From Spirochaetales bacterium (lineage in GTDB: Bacteria > Spirochaetota > Spirochaetia > Treponematales > UBA12059), in assembly GCA_016926955.1 (NCBI GenBank), contig JAFGNN010000030.1:62001-126000 (forward strand): a DNA stretch of 64,000 nt, in the 5' to 3' direction. This document shows positions 35,315-43,251 of this stretch, piece after piece (the first letter of the stretch is position 1; every line of letters starts with the position of its first letter). The notes under the pieces were generated by a model. That model was not told where the DNA came from. It did no database searches and saw nothing but the letters and a program-made list of their open reading frames with translations. The position numbers and the translations under genes are program-made.

Positions 35315-36439
35315 ATGGAGGATTCCCATCGGGTCCGGCGCCGGCGACGAAGGCCGAGCCCCCTCGTGGCGGGAGCCGCCCTCTCGCTGGCGCTCGTCGC
35401 GGTCCTTTCCGGGTGCGCGCGCGCGGTTCTGCGGGTCGCGCTGCTCACCAAACTCGAATCAGGCTCGCTTGTGGGGGCGAGCGAGGCGAACGCCGCCACG
35501 CTGTTCCTCGAGGAGCGGGCGAGCGCGGGGAAGGCGGGCGACATCGAGGTTGTTCCCTACGATGACGCTTGGCTGCCGGACAAGGCCCTCCTCGCCTATG
35601 AACGCGCCAGGGCAGACGGCATCGATTTCTTCATCACCAGCCACACTTCGACCTGCGCCATCGGTCTCGAGCCGGCCATGCGGCGAGACGGAGTCTTCGC
35701 CATGGTCACCGGTTCGGCGACGACCGCCCTGAGCGGCAAGGACGACCTGATCCTCCGCAACGTGCCCGACCTGACCTTCGAACAGGAGAGGATTGCGGAC
35801 TACGTATCGGGCTTGCCGGGGACCTCGGTGCTCGTTCTGAGGGACCTCGACAACGGCGCCTACACCGAACCGGCGTTCTGGGCCTTTTCGCGCGGACTCG
35901 TCGGGAAGGACCTGCGCCTGCACGATGTCCGCATGTCGGCGCTCGATCTCGGGCAGGTGCGGGAAGCCATGCTCGAGAAGCCGTTCGACGTCCTATACGT
36001 TCTCGTCGGAGCCTACCAGGCTTCCGCCGGTACCTTCGCCCAGCTCGCCGCGTCGATCAATCCCGAGGCGCGCATCGTGTTCACCCCCTGGCTCAAAACC
36101 CCGGCCCTCGCCGCGTCCGCGGGTCGGGCGCTCGAGCGATCTACCCTGCCGTCGCATTATCCGGCCAAAGGGCAGGACGAGAGGGTCGACGGATATATCG
36201 AGCGCTTCGAGGCGCGATTCGGCTATGTGCCGACCTTCATCAGCCTGAATGTCTACGCAGGGCTCGAAACCCTCGCCGCAGCCTGGGATTCCGGGGCGCG
36301 GACTCCCCTCGAGTTCAAGCGCTGGATCCTGGAACGCGGAGAGGTTCCCACCAGTTTCGGCACAGCCGTTTTCGACCGGTACGGCGACTCTAACACTCCC
36401 ATCGTCATGATCGAAGATCCGAGACGGGAGTTCGAATGA
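35315..36439 (+). CDS. Periplasmic-binding-protein-like lipoprotein
   Basis: 374 residues: arginine-rich start, hydrophobic segment and lipobox LSGC with Cys34. The mature part is a two-lobed type 1 periplasmic binding fold like branched-chain amino-acid receptors (VALLTKLESGSLVG, EVVPYDDAW, FFITSHTSTCA, VFAMVTGSATTALSG, YVPTFISLNVYAGLETLAAA). The downstream histidine kinase gene overlaps the stop (ATGA) and no ABC permease is nearby. It is therefore likely a ligand sensor for the kinase rather than a transporter part (inference). Confidence 0.82.
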   Translation: MEDSHRVRRRRRRPSPLVAGAALSLALVAVLSGCARAVLRVALLTKLESGSLVGASEANAATLFLEERASAGKAGDIEVVPYDDAWLPDKALLAYERARADGIDFFITSHTSTCAIGLEPAMRRDGVFAMVTGSATTALSGKDDLILRNVPDLTFEQERIADYVSGLPGTSVLVLRDLDNGAYTEPAFWAFSRGLVGKDLRLHDVRMSALDLGQVREAMLEKPFDVLYVLVGAYQASAGTFAQLAASINPEARIVFTPWLKTPALAASAGRALERSTLPSHYPAKGQDERVDGYIERFEARFGYVPTFISLNVYAGLETLAAAWDSGARTPLEFKRWILERGEVPTSFGTAVFDRYGDSNTPIVMIEDPRREFE

Positions 36440-38616
36440 GGCGATGGACCCTGCAGGGTTTCGCGATCGCCGTGGAGGCGATGACGCTGGCCGTCACGCT
36501 GGCCCTCATGGCGCTCGCGCTCGCCGTCGCCACGGGACGGATCGAAGCGCGCTACCGGGAAGATCGCGTTGTCGAAGCAAGGAAGGCGGGAGCGCTCGTC
36601 AACGTATTCCTCGATCGGGCCGCGGAGCGTTTCGGAGTGCTGGTCCGCGACCCGGGCGCGCGCGAGTCCGCGGCTTACTTCGGCGACTTTTCCGACCTCT
36701 ATGAGGTCGGTCGCGATCTGCGCGTCCGTCGCATTCTGAGCGCGGAGCCTGGATCCGCCGTATTCGAGGGGTTCAGCCTCGCCTCGAGCGTGCCCGGTCG
36801 GATGCTTGTCGAATCCGGCGAAGGTGGCGTCGTCACGTCCGGTATCGTCCGGGGCGTGGAGGACGAACGGCCCTGCATCTATTACGCCGCGCGGATCGGC
36901 GAAGGATGGTTGCTGGGGCGTATGGGGGTCGACTCAATCACCGCCGAGCTCGCGCGCATCGCCGAATACGCCGGCTCCGTGATCCTTATCGTGTCTGCCG
37001 ACGGCCGCGTGCTGACCTCGACGCGATCCGGGATCGGTCTCGATATCCTTCCGAAAAAGCTCGGCGCGGAGGCGGAGGTCGGCGGCGTCCATTGGATGGT
37101 GGGCGAAGCGGATAGCCCGCTCCTTCAGGACCGGATCGTCGTGTTCACGCCGAGGGCGGAGCTCGACCGGCTGCTGGCCGCTTTCCCCGCGCTCGGATTT
37201 TCCATGGCCGCGGTTTTCCTTTTCGGCTCCATCGTCCGCTCGACGCGCATGCGAAGCCGCTTTCTCAGGCCTCTCGAGCGGCTTTCCGCCCTCGTTGCGG
37301 CTTGGGATCCGGATCGGCAGGATCCAGCGGCCCTCGCGGCGACCGAGACAGATTTCCTGGAAGTCCGCGCGCTGGCTGACGCGTTCGTCTCCAAAAGCGC
37401 GGAGGTCCGTGACGCGCTCGAGGCCCTGCGCCGCAAGGACGAGGAAGTACGCGCGCTCAACGCCGGTCTGGAGAATCGGGTCGAGGAGCGGACCGCCGAG
37501 CTGGAAAGCGCCAATCGCCGCCTCGGCGCCGCGAACCTCAACCTTTCGCGCGCGGTGGAGGAATTGACCGAGACCCGCGATCGCTTGGTCGTGTCGGAGA
37601 AGATGGCCGCGCTCGGCAGGCTGTCCGCAGGAATCGCGCACGAGCTCAACACCCCTCTCGGCGCGCTCCGATCGAGCGCTGAATTCCTCGCGGGCACCCT
37701 GCCCGGGCATCTGGCGGCCCTTCCTTCCCTCGTGACCTCGATCGGGGCCGACTCGCTCGCGATCCTCGAGGAACTGCTGGGACGGGGCTTTGCCGACGCG
37801 CCTGACCCAGGGTTCTCGGGGCGGCGCGCCTCGCATCGCAAGCTCGTCACCGCGCTTGAGGAGGCCGGCGCCTCCGGTCCGGGGGCGCTGGCAGACGGTT
37901 TGCAGGAACTTGGCATCCATGAAGCGGATGATCCGATGGTCGGGAAGCTGGCGGCGTGCGGCCGGGCGCAAGTGCTCGTTTCGACCGCAGTGGCGCTGGT
38001 GGGCGCCGTCCGTTCGGGCCGCATCGTGGCCCAGGCCGCCGAGAAGGCGGCATGGACCGTCAACGCGCTCCGCACCTATTCGCGGCAGGAGGAGCGGGGC
38101 AAGCCCGTACGGGTGGATATCGTCTCCGACCTGGAGACCGTGCTCGCGCTGCTCAACAACAAGCTGAAACGGGGAATCGAGGTCGAGCGCGAGTACGGCG
38201 CCGATATCCGGGTCTATGGCCGTCCCGACGAACTGGACCAGGTATGGATAAACCTCGTCAACAACGCGGTGGACGCGATGGACGGGAACGGACGGCTCAC
38301 GGTACGCGCCCTCAGGGAAGGCCCTTCCGTCGTCGTTTCCATCGAAGACGATGGGAAAGGAATTCCCGAGGAATCGAAGGCGCGGATCTTCACGCCGTTC
38401 TTCACCACGAAACCCGAGGGTATGGGCCTCGGCCTTGGCCTCGACATCTGCAAGCGCATCGTCGAATCCCACGAGGGCACGCTGTCGTTCGAAAGCCGTC
38501 CGGGGCGGACCGTATTCACGACGCGCCTGCCAGCCTATTCGGGCGAGGGCACGATCGGATTCGCGGAGCCCGGCGAGGGAAGCGAAGCGAGGCTCCAGGA
38601 ACTGCCCGGCGCCTGA
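36436..38616 (+). CDS. Membrane sensor histidine kinase with enlarged DHp domain
   Basis: 726 residues: membrane helix at 12-32, an extracytoplasmic domain (about 40-250), helix at 255-275, a coiled coil (about 320-390), then the kinase core. Phospho-acceptor His402 is in GIAHELNTPLGAL. The second helix of the dimerisation domain (AAWTVNALRTYSR) begins only near 538, so about 90-100 extra residues sit between the two helices. ATPase motifs: WINLVNNAVDAM near 600, DDGKGIP, GMGLGLGL. It is coupled to the binding-protein gene. No response regulator lies beside it. Confidence 0.88.
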   Translation: MRRWTLQGFAIAVEAMTLAVTLALMALALAVATGRIEARYREDRVVEARKAGALVNVFLDRAAERFGVLVRDPGARESAAYFGDFSDLYEVGRDLRVRRILSAEPGSAVFEGFSLASSVPGRMLVESGEGGVVTSGIVRGVEDERPCIYYAARIGEGWLLGRMGVDSITAELARIAEYAGSVILIVSADGRVLTSTRSGIGLDILPKKLGAEAEVGGVHWMVGEADSPLLQDRIVVFTPRAELDRLLAAFPALGFSMAAVFLFGSIVRSTRMRSRFLRPLERLSALVAAWDPDRQDPAALAATETDFLEVRALADAFVSKSAEVRDALEALRRKDEEVRALNAGLENRVEERTAELESANRRLGAANLNLSRAVEELTETRDRLVVSEKMAALGRLSAGIAHELNTPLGALRSSAEFLAGTLPGHLAALPSLVTSIGADSLAILEELLGRGFADAPDPGFSGRRASHRKLVTALEEAGASGPGALADGLQELGIHEADDPMVGKLAACGRAQVLVSTAVALVGAVRSGRIVAQAAEKAAWTVNALRTYSRQEERGKPVRVDIVSDLETVLALLNNKLKRGIEVEREYGADIRVYGRPDELDQVWINLVNNAVDAMDGNGRLTVRALREGPSVVVSIEDDGKGIPEESKARIFTPFFTTKPEGMGLGLGLDICKRIVESHEGTLSFESRPGRTVFTTRLPAYSGEGTIGFAEPGEGSEARLQELPGA

Positions 38617-38640
38617 GCCCCGTCCGCTTCGTACGGACGC

Positions 38641-38669
38641 TTGACCCCCGCCCCCGCGGACGCCATGTT
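38641..38669 (+). promoter_or_regulatory. Candidate promoter of the 5-FTHF cyclo-ligase gene
   Basis: TTGACC (38641-38646), a 17-nt spacer and CATGTT (38664-38669), 6 nt before the ATG at 38676. The -10 box is a weak match. Confidence 0.35.
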
Positions 38670-38675
38670 CTGGGC

Positions 38676-39257
38676 ATGGAAACAATGGACAAGCGATCGC
38701 TCCGACGGACCATGCGCACCCTGCTGGACTCGCTGCCGGCCGAGCGCTTCGCGGAAGCGGGCAGGATCGTCGCGGCGTCCCTCATGCGCGAGGAACGATA
38801 CAGGGCGGCCCGCATCATGCTCGCCTTCCTCCCCATGCCGCGCGAGATCGACACGGTGCCGCTCGTGGAGGCCGCCTTCTCGGACGGCAAACTCGTCGGG
38901 GTGCCCAGGATCGAAGGCGACGAAATCGCCTTCGTGGTCCTCGACCCGCTCTGGCGAGCATGGCCGCGGGACCGGTTCGGGATACCCGAGCCGCCGGTCG
39001 ACGCCCTTTCGCTCGGAATTGAGGAACTCGCGTCCGGGCCGACCCTCGTCGTCGCTCCGGGCCTCGCCTTCGACCGCTCAGGGGCGCGGCTCGGCCGAGG
39101 CAAGGGATATTACGACAGGTTCCTGGCCTCGCTCGCCGCTCGGAATCCGGCGCCAGGCGCGCTCGCCGTCATCGGGGCTTGCCTCGAGGAGCAGCTCGTC
39201 GATGCGGTTCCGGTCGACGGACGCGATCGCGGGGTGGACGCCGTCCTTTCCGCGTAG
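38676..39257 (+). CDS. 5-formyltetrahydrofolate cyclo-ligase
   Basis: ATP-dependent conversion of 5-formyl-THF to 5,10-methenyl-THF, returning folate to the one-carbon pool. 193 residues. N-terminal basic K-R-SLRR-MR helix, substrate loop near VVAPGLAFDRSGARLGRGKG, and the family hallmark GRGKGYYDRFL. Start may be ATG 38676 or 38685; no Shine-Dalgarno is seen for either. Sits 59 nt after the kinase gene. Confidence 0.92.
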   Translation: METMDKRSLRRTMRTLLDSLPAERFAEAGRIVAASLMREERYRAARIMLAFLPMPREIDTVPLVEAAFSDGKLVGVPRIEGDEIAFVVLDPLWRAWPRDRFGIPEPPVDALSLGIEELASGPTLVVAPGLAFDRSGARLGRGKGYYDRFLASLAARNPAPGALAVIGACLEEQLVDAVPVDGRDRGVDAVLSA

Positions 39258-39347
39258 GAGCCCCCGCGCAGGGGCGGGTTTCGCCGTAGGGTGTTATACT
39301 CGGAGGAGTCCGGTTCGACCGGACGAGTCCGCAATCAGGAGTGTCGC

Positions 39348-39752
39348 ATGGCAGTGCGCATGAAGGGCAGGTCCACAGGGCCGACCACCGTCGAGCTCAC
39401 GCATGAGTCCGGATCGATCATCAATACCATGGCGCCGAAGGACAATCGCGGCGACGGCTCCACCTTCAGCCCGACGGACCTTTGCGCCGTCTCGCTCGGG
39501 GCCTGCGCCACGACCATCATGTCCCTCTTCGCCCGCGACAACGGCATCAAGCTCGGCGGTATCGATTTCGAACTGGTGAAGGAGATGGCCGCGAACCCGC
39601 GGCGCATCGCGAAGCTCACGGTGAAATTCACCATCAGCGGCACCGAGACCCAGGCCGATTACGAACGGCTCGTGGCCGAGGGAAAGACCTGTCCGGTGTG
39701 CGGCACCATCGGCAAATGCGTGGAGATCGACGCGAGCTACGAACGCGCGTAG
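39348..39752 (+). CDS. OsmC family protein
   Basis: 134-residue OsmC/Ohr-type protein. Cys in DLCAVSLGACATTIMSL corresponds to the first thiol of the family, with the second possibly in TCPVCGTIGKCVEI near the end; the extra CPVC and C positions are unusual. These proteins reduce organic hydroperoxides or act on sulfur. CAGGAGTGTCGC gives the ribosome binding site. TATACT at 39295-39300 is a likely -10 box. Possible link to the thiF-thiS pair that follows on the other strand. Confidence 0.85.
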   Translation: MAVRMKGRSTGPTTVELTHESGSIINTMAPKDNRGDGSTFSPTDLCAVSLGACATTIMSLFARDNGIKLGGIDFELVKEMAANPRRIAKLTVKFTISGTETQADYERLVAEGKTCPVCGTIGKCVEIDASYERA

Positions 39753-39865
39753 CAGGACCTGAGCCTGACGCGTGCAAGGCCGGGGCAGGGGCGCCAAAAA
39801 AGCCGCGGCCGAAACGCGGCGCGCATGGGCGATGCCTGGGAACGCGAAGGCTGCGCGTTCCCCGG

Positions 39866-40069
39866 CTAGCCGCCCGATACGAGATGGTAAAGTTCCACCT
39901 CGTCGCCTTCGCTCACGAGCGTCGTTTCGTAATCGGCGCGTTCTATGAGCCTGCCGTCGATGCGCGCGATTATGAGCGGGAACGTGTAGCGTTTGATCCG
40001 GAGCAGGTCGGCGATGCTGACGGTTTCACCGGGGACTTCCTCCGGCTCGAAGTTGACGATTACCCGCAT
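39866..40069 (-). CDS. ThiS/MoaD-type sulfur carrier
   Basis: 67-residue ubiquitin-fold carrier ending in Gly-Gly (LYHLVSGG), the site where an E1 adenylates it and sulfur is added as a thiocarboxylate. The core VNFEPEEVPG, LIIARIDGRLIER and LVSEGDEVELYHL matches ThiS. Located right after thiF; no thiG/thiH is in the window. A role in the tungsten or molybdenum pterin of the AOR encoded 3 kb away is an alternative to thiamine. Confidence 0.85.
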   Translation of the reverse strand: MRVIVNFEPEEVPGETVSIADLLRIKRYTFPLIIARIDGRLIERADYETTLVSEGDEVELYHLVSGG

Positions 40070-40070
40070 G

Positions 40071-40667
40071 TCACGCTCCCTTCGGCGAGGAACCGCCGAG
40101 CAGGATTTCCAGTACCAAATCGGCTTCCATGCACGCGGCGACGCCGACGCGCGAAGCCATGGGCGGGAGTTCGTCGGAGACCGCGCTTTCAAGATCGCCC
40201 ACGAGGAAGAGCCTGCCCATGCGCCGGACGCCCAGTTCCTCGACTCGGCCCCAGCCCGCTATTCCGGAGGCCGCCACGACAAGGGTTTCCGGGCTGATGG
40301 CTAGCGCCGCCTCGATGAGCATGGCTTTTGCGGCAGCGTCGTCGAGCGCTTCGACCACGACGGAGCAGCCGGCGAAGGCGACGGCGACGTTCCCGGCGTC
40401 GAGACGGAGCGCCTTGGCGTCCACCCGGATATCGGGGTCGATTCTCGCGATGTTCTCCCGCAAGGCCTCGGTTTTGTGCTTTCCGATTTGGTCGAGGAAG
40501 TAGTACTGACGGTCGAGGTTCGAGCGCTGGACGACATCGAAGTCTGCCACGACGAGGTGACCGACGCCGGCGCGGGCCAGGGCGACTGCGCAGTTCGAGC
40601 CGAGCCCGCCGGCTCCCGCGATGCCCACCCGGGCCGACTTCAGCCGTTTACGCAGTTCGTTCCGCAT
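40071..40667 (-). CDS. thiF: ThiF-type E1 adenylyltransferase
   Basis: 198 residues. Rossmann ATP-binding start GIAGAGGLGSN (15-25), DFDVVQRSNLDRQYY with the Asp-Arg-Gln core, and QIGKHKTEALRENIARI. The protein is short and has no rhodanese domain or CxxC zinc pairs, matching the compact ThiF2 class that works with ThiS. The carrier gene starts 1 nt after its stop. Which pathway is served is uncertain (see sulfur carrier). Confidence 0.88.
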   Translation of the reverse strand: MRNELRKRLKSARVGIAGAGGLGSNCAVALARAGVGHLVVADFDVVQRSNLDRQYYFLDQIGKHKTEALRENIARIDPDIRVDAKALRLDAGNVAVAFAGCSVVVEALDDAAAKAMLIEAALAISPETLVVAASGIAGWGRVEELGVRRMGRLFLVGDLESAVSDELPPMASRVGVAACMEADLVLEILLGGSSPKGA

Positions 40668-40674
40668 GGAGGCA

Positions 40675-40703
40675 ACGATACCGAAGCCGGGCGTCGTGGT
40701 AAA
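40675..40703 (-). promoter_or_regulatory. Candidate promoter of thiF-thiS
   Basis: Minus strand: TTTACC (40703-40698), a 17-nt spacer and TATCGT (40680-40675), only 7 nt before the ATG at 40667, with no Shine-Dalgarno between. Confidence 0.45.
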
Positions 40704-40751
40704 GCGCGGTGGACGCTCGACCGGCGCCGGCTGACGTTGTACGATACTGTC

Positions 40752-42641
40752 ATGCGGATCGCAGGCAAACGCCGCGCCGGGCCGAGGCGCGGCTTCTCCA
40801 GGCTACGCTTGGCCCTCGTCGTCCCCATGCTCTCGCTGTTCGCCGCCGCCCTCGGTGTGTCCTGGACGCTTTCCATGATCAACACCCGCGCGGCGATGCG
40901 CGTCACGGCCTTGAGGCTCGCGGAGGAGATCGGCGCGCATGCCGCCGAGAGCGTAACGGACTTCCTGGCCAGGCCGCTCGCGGTCGGGGAGGCGGTCGCG
41001 GCCTGGGCTTCGCTGCAGCGAGGTTCGCCGGGGGACGCGGAAGCCATGGACCGTCTGGCCGCTTCGCTCCGGGCGACCCTCGCGCTCTTCCCCGAGATCA
41101 ACCTGGTCAGCGTGGGATTCACCGACGGCGAGTATGTCGAGAGCCAGCGTCTCGACGACGGAACCCTCCGCGTCGGACGGTCCGGTGCCGCTACGGGAGG
41201 AGCGCTCGAGCTCTGGAACGCGGACGAGCAGGGATACCGGACAACCCTGGCCCGGTCGATTCCCTCATACGATCCCAGGACGCGGCCTTGGTACCAGCGC
41301 GCGGCTTCATCGGGCCGTACGGGATGGTCCGAGCCGTACGCCTTGGTATCGGACGGTAGTTTCGCGCTCGCCGCGAGCGTCCCGGTGTATTCCCGAGGCG
41401 AGTTTCGAGGCGTGGCGACCGTCGACTTGGCTCTCGAACGCATCGGAACCCTCATCGGGGGCGTGGTTCGCGCCGAGGACGGTCTTCTGGCCATAGTCGA
41501 CGATCGGGGCTTCCTGGTCGCGGTCACCGACGGATCGCCCACCCTGACTGGAACCGGCGACGCCGCCCTGCGGATAGCGGCCCAGGATAGCCCGAGTCCG
41601 ATCGTCGCCGATCTCGCCCGAGGGCGGCGTCCCGCGTGGACGGGGGGCGCGTCAGCCGGGGTGGCCTTGTTCGAATCGGGCGGCGTCACGTATCTGGGGG
41701 CGTCCGGCCACGTGAAGACCGCCGGGAGTGATTGGACCGTGTTGGTGGCGCTCTCCGAGGCGTCGTTCATGGCGCCGCTCGAACGGGCGGACCGTCAGAA
41801 CCTTGCCTTGCTCGGGTTATCGCTCGCCGGCGTGTTGGCCGCGGCCTGGGCCGTGGCGGATCGCGTCGTCGGTCCGGTCTTGCTGCTGGCCGACACCGCC
41901 GCCAGGCTCGTACCGGGCGAGACAGGGGCTGCCGCTGCCGTCGCAGGACTCGCCCGTCGCCAGGACGAGATCGGCAGCCTTGCCGCATCCTTCATCGATC
42001 TCGAGCGCCGGCTCGAGGAAAGCTTCGCCTCGCTCAGTCGAAGCCTGGAGGAGAAGGAAGTCCTGCTTCGAGAGGTTCATCACCGCGTAAAGAACAACCT
42101 CCAGGTCATCTCGAGCATTCTTTCGATTCAGGCGTCGGAACTCGCCGACTCCCGTGCCCGAGAAGCTTTCGCGGTCTGCCAGGATCGCATCCAGACCATG
42201 GCCTACGTGCACGAGGATCTGTACCAGAGCGGAACGTTCTCGGACATCTCCATGGATTCCTATCTGGGACGCATCCTGGAGGGACTCCAGGCCACGGTAG
42301 GCGTCACCGGCTCGGTCGAGCTCGCGCTCGTCCCCGGCGGCGTCCGTTTGCCCCTCGAGAAGGCCATACCCTGCGGGCTCGTGGTCAATGAGCTGGTTAC
42401 CAATGCGCTCAAACACGCCTTCCCCTCCGGTCGCCCCGGTTCCATAAAGGTCGGAATCCGGCGCGAAGCCGACGGGGTCCTGGAGCTCGCGGTCGCGGAT
42501 GACGGCGTGGGCATGGGCGGAGGGGCGATCCGCGAAGGCGGAATCGGCAGGCACCTCGTGGCGAGCCTGGTGGCGCAGCTGGGAGGGCTTGAATCGACGC
42601 GATTGGAGGGCGGGGTTTCGGTAAGCGTGCGCTTCGCCTGA
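40752..42641 (+). CDS. dCache sensor histidine kinase, HisKA_2
   Basis: 629 residues. Helix at 22-43, extracytoplasmic dCache domain (about 50-330, with the ligand-pocket type DPRTRPWYQRA motif), helix near 340-365, a HAMP-like stretch, then the HisKA_2 core with His443/His444 in REVHHRVKNNLQ. ATPase motifs are VVNELVTNALKHAF and DDGVGMGGG. Cache domains bind small ligands such as carboxylates or amino acids. No response regulator adjacent. GATACT ends 3 nt before the ATG. No Shine-Dalgarno is visible. Confidence 0.9.
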   Translation: MRIAGKRRAGPRRGFSRLRLALVVPMLSLFAAALGVSWTLSMINTRAAMRVTALRLAEEIGAHAAESVTDFLARPLAVGEAVAAWASLQRGSPGDAEAMDRLAASLRATLALFPEINLVSVGFTDGEYVESQRLDDGTLRVGRSGAATGGALELWNADEQGYRTTLARSIPSYDPRTRPWYQRAASSGRTGWSEPYALVSDGSFALAASVPVYSRGEFRGVATVDLALERIGTLIGGVVRAEDGLLAIVDDRGFLVAVTDGSPTLTGTGDAALRIAAQDSPSPIVADLARGRRPAWTGGASAGVALFESGGVTYLGASGHVKTAGSDWTVLVALSEASFMAPLERADRQNLALLGLSLAGVLAAAWAVADRVVGPVLLLADTAARLVPGETGAAAAVAGLARRQDEIGSLAASFIDLERRLEESFASLSRSLEEKEVLLREVHHRVKNNLQVISSILSIQASELADSRAREAFAVCQDRIQTMAYVHEDLYQSGTFSDISMDSYLGRILEGLQATVGVTGSVELALVPGGVRLPLEKAIPCGLVVNELVTNALKHAFPSGRPGSIKVGIRREADGVLELAVADDGVGMGGGAIREGGIGRHLVASLVAQLGGLESTRLEGGVSVSVRFA

Positions 42642-42691
42642 AGGTCGTGGCGAAGCGTCCGGCGCGAGGCGGCGCTCGGGCCGATTCCACG

Positions 42692-42720
42692 TTGCCTATT
42701 CCCGGAGGCGCCCCTATACT
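42692..42720 (+). promoter_or_regulatory. Promoter of the ferredoxin-AOR operon
   Basis: TTGCCT (42692-42697), a 17-nt spacer and TATACT (42715-42720). Transcription would begin near 42727, leaving about 115 nt of leader before the GTG start. The leader has no motif that I recognise as a molybdenum/tungsten cofactor riboswitch. Confidence 0.65.
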
Positions 42721-42840
42721 GGCCCTACCCCGAAAGCTGATCGACGGACACGCTCGTTCCGGCGCGAGTCTGGCTTGCCCATGCACCGCCCGCGCATCCG
42801 CGTCCCCGATGAAGCGACCGATCGAGGAGGAATTCCCATC

Positions 42841-43251
42841 GTGATCAAATACCTGAAGACCGACGACTCCAAGTGCGTCGGATGCATGACCTGCACGGCG
42901 GTCTGCAGCCGCCTGTACTTCAAGCAGGACAATCCCGCGCGTTCCGCCATTCAGGTCCTCGACCGCGGCAACAACGAGTTCCACCTGATCGCCTGCGACC
43001 AGGAGTGCCGGAAGTGCGTGGACGAATGCCCCGTCCAGGCCATCCGCGTCACGCAGGCCGGCGTCGTCATGATCGACAGGAAGCTTTGCGTCGGGTGCCT
43101 GGCCTGCGTGGCCGTGTGCCCGATCGGCGCCATGCGCTACTACCCCGGCGACTCGAGTCCTTTCAAGTGCGTCGCCTGCGGAGCCTGCGCCAAGGAATGC
43201 CCCAAGGGCGCCCTCGAGATCGTGAAGAAGGAAGAAGGAGCCAGGGCATGA
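42841..43251 (+). CDS. Four-cluster polyferredoxin (HycB-like)
   Basis: 136 residues from GTG at 42841, which follows GAGGAGG by 10 nt; ATG at 42781 is in frame but lacks a ribosome binding site. Cysteines are arranged as four [4Fe-4S] sets: CVGCMTCTAVC (from Cys12), CRKCVDEC, CVGCLACVAVC and CVACGACAKEC. The stop overlaps the AOR start (ATGA). Likely the small electron-transfer subunit that carries electrons to or from the aldehyde oxidoreductase. Confidence 0.9.
   Translation: MIKYLKTDDSKCVGCMTCTAVCSRLYFKQDNPARSAIQVLDRGNNEFHLIACDQECRKCVDECPVQAIRVTQAGVVMIDRKLCVGCLACVAVCPIGAMRYYPGDSSPFKCVACGACAKECPKGALEIVKKEEGARA

Noticed and set aside
42721-42840. AOR operon leader as a molybdenum/tungsten cofactor riboswitch
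   Set aside because: No conserved core or clear terminator/anti-terminator could be recognised by eye; a covariance search would be needed.
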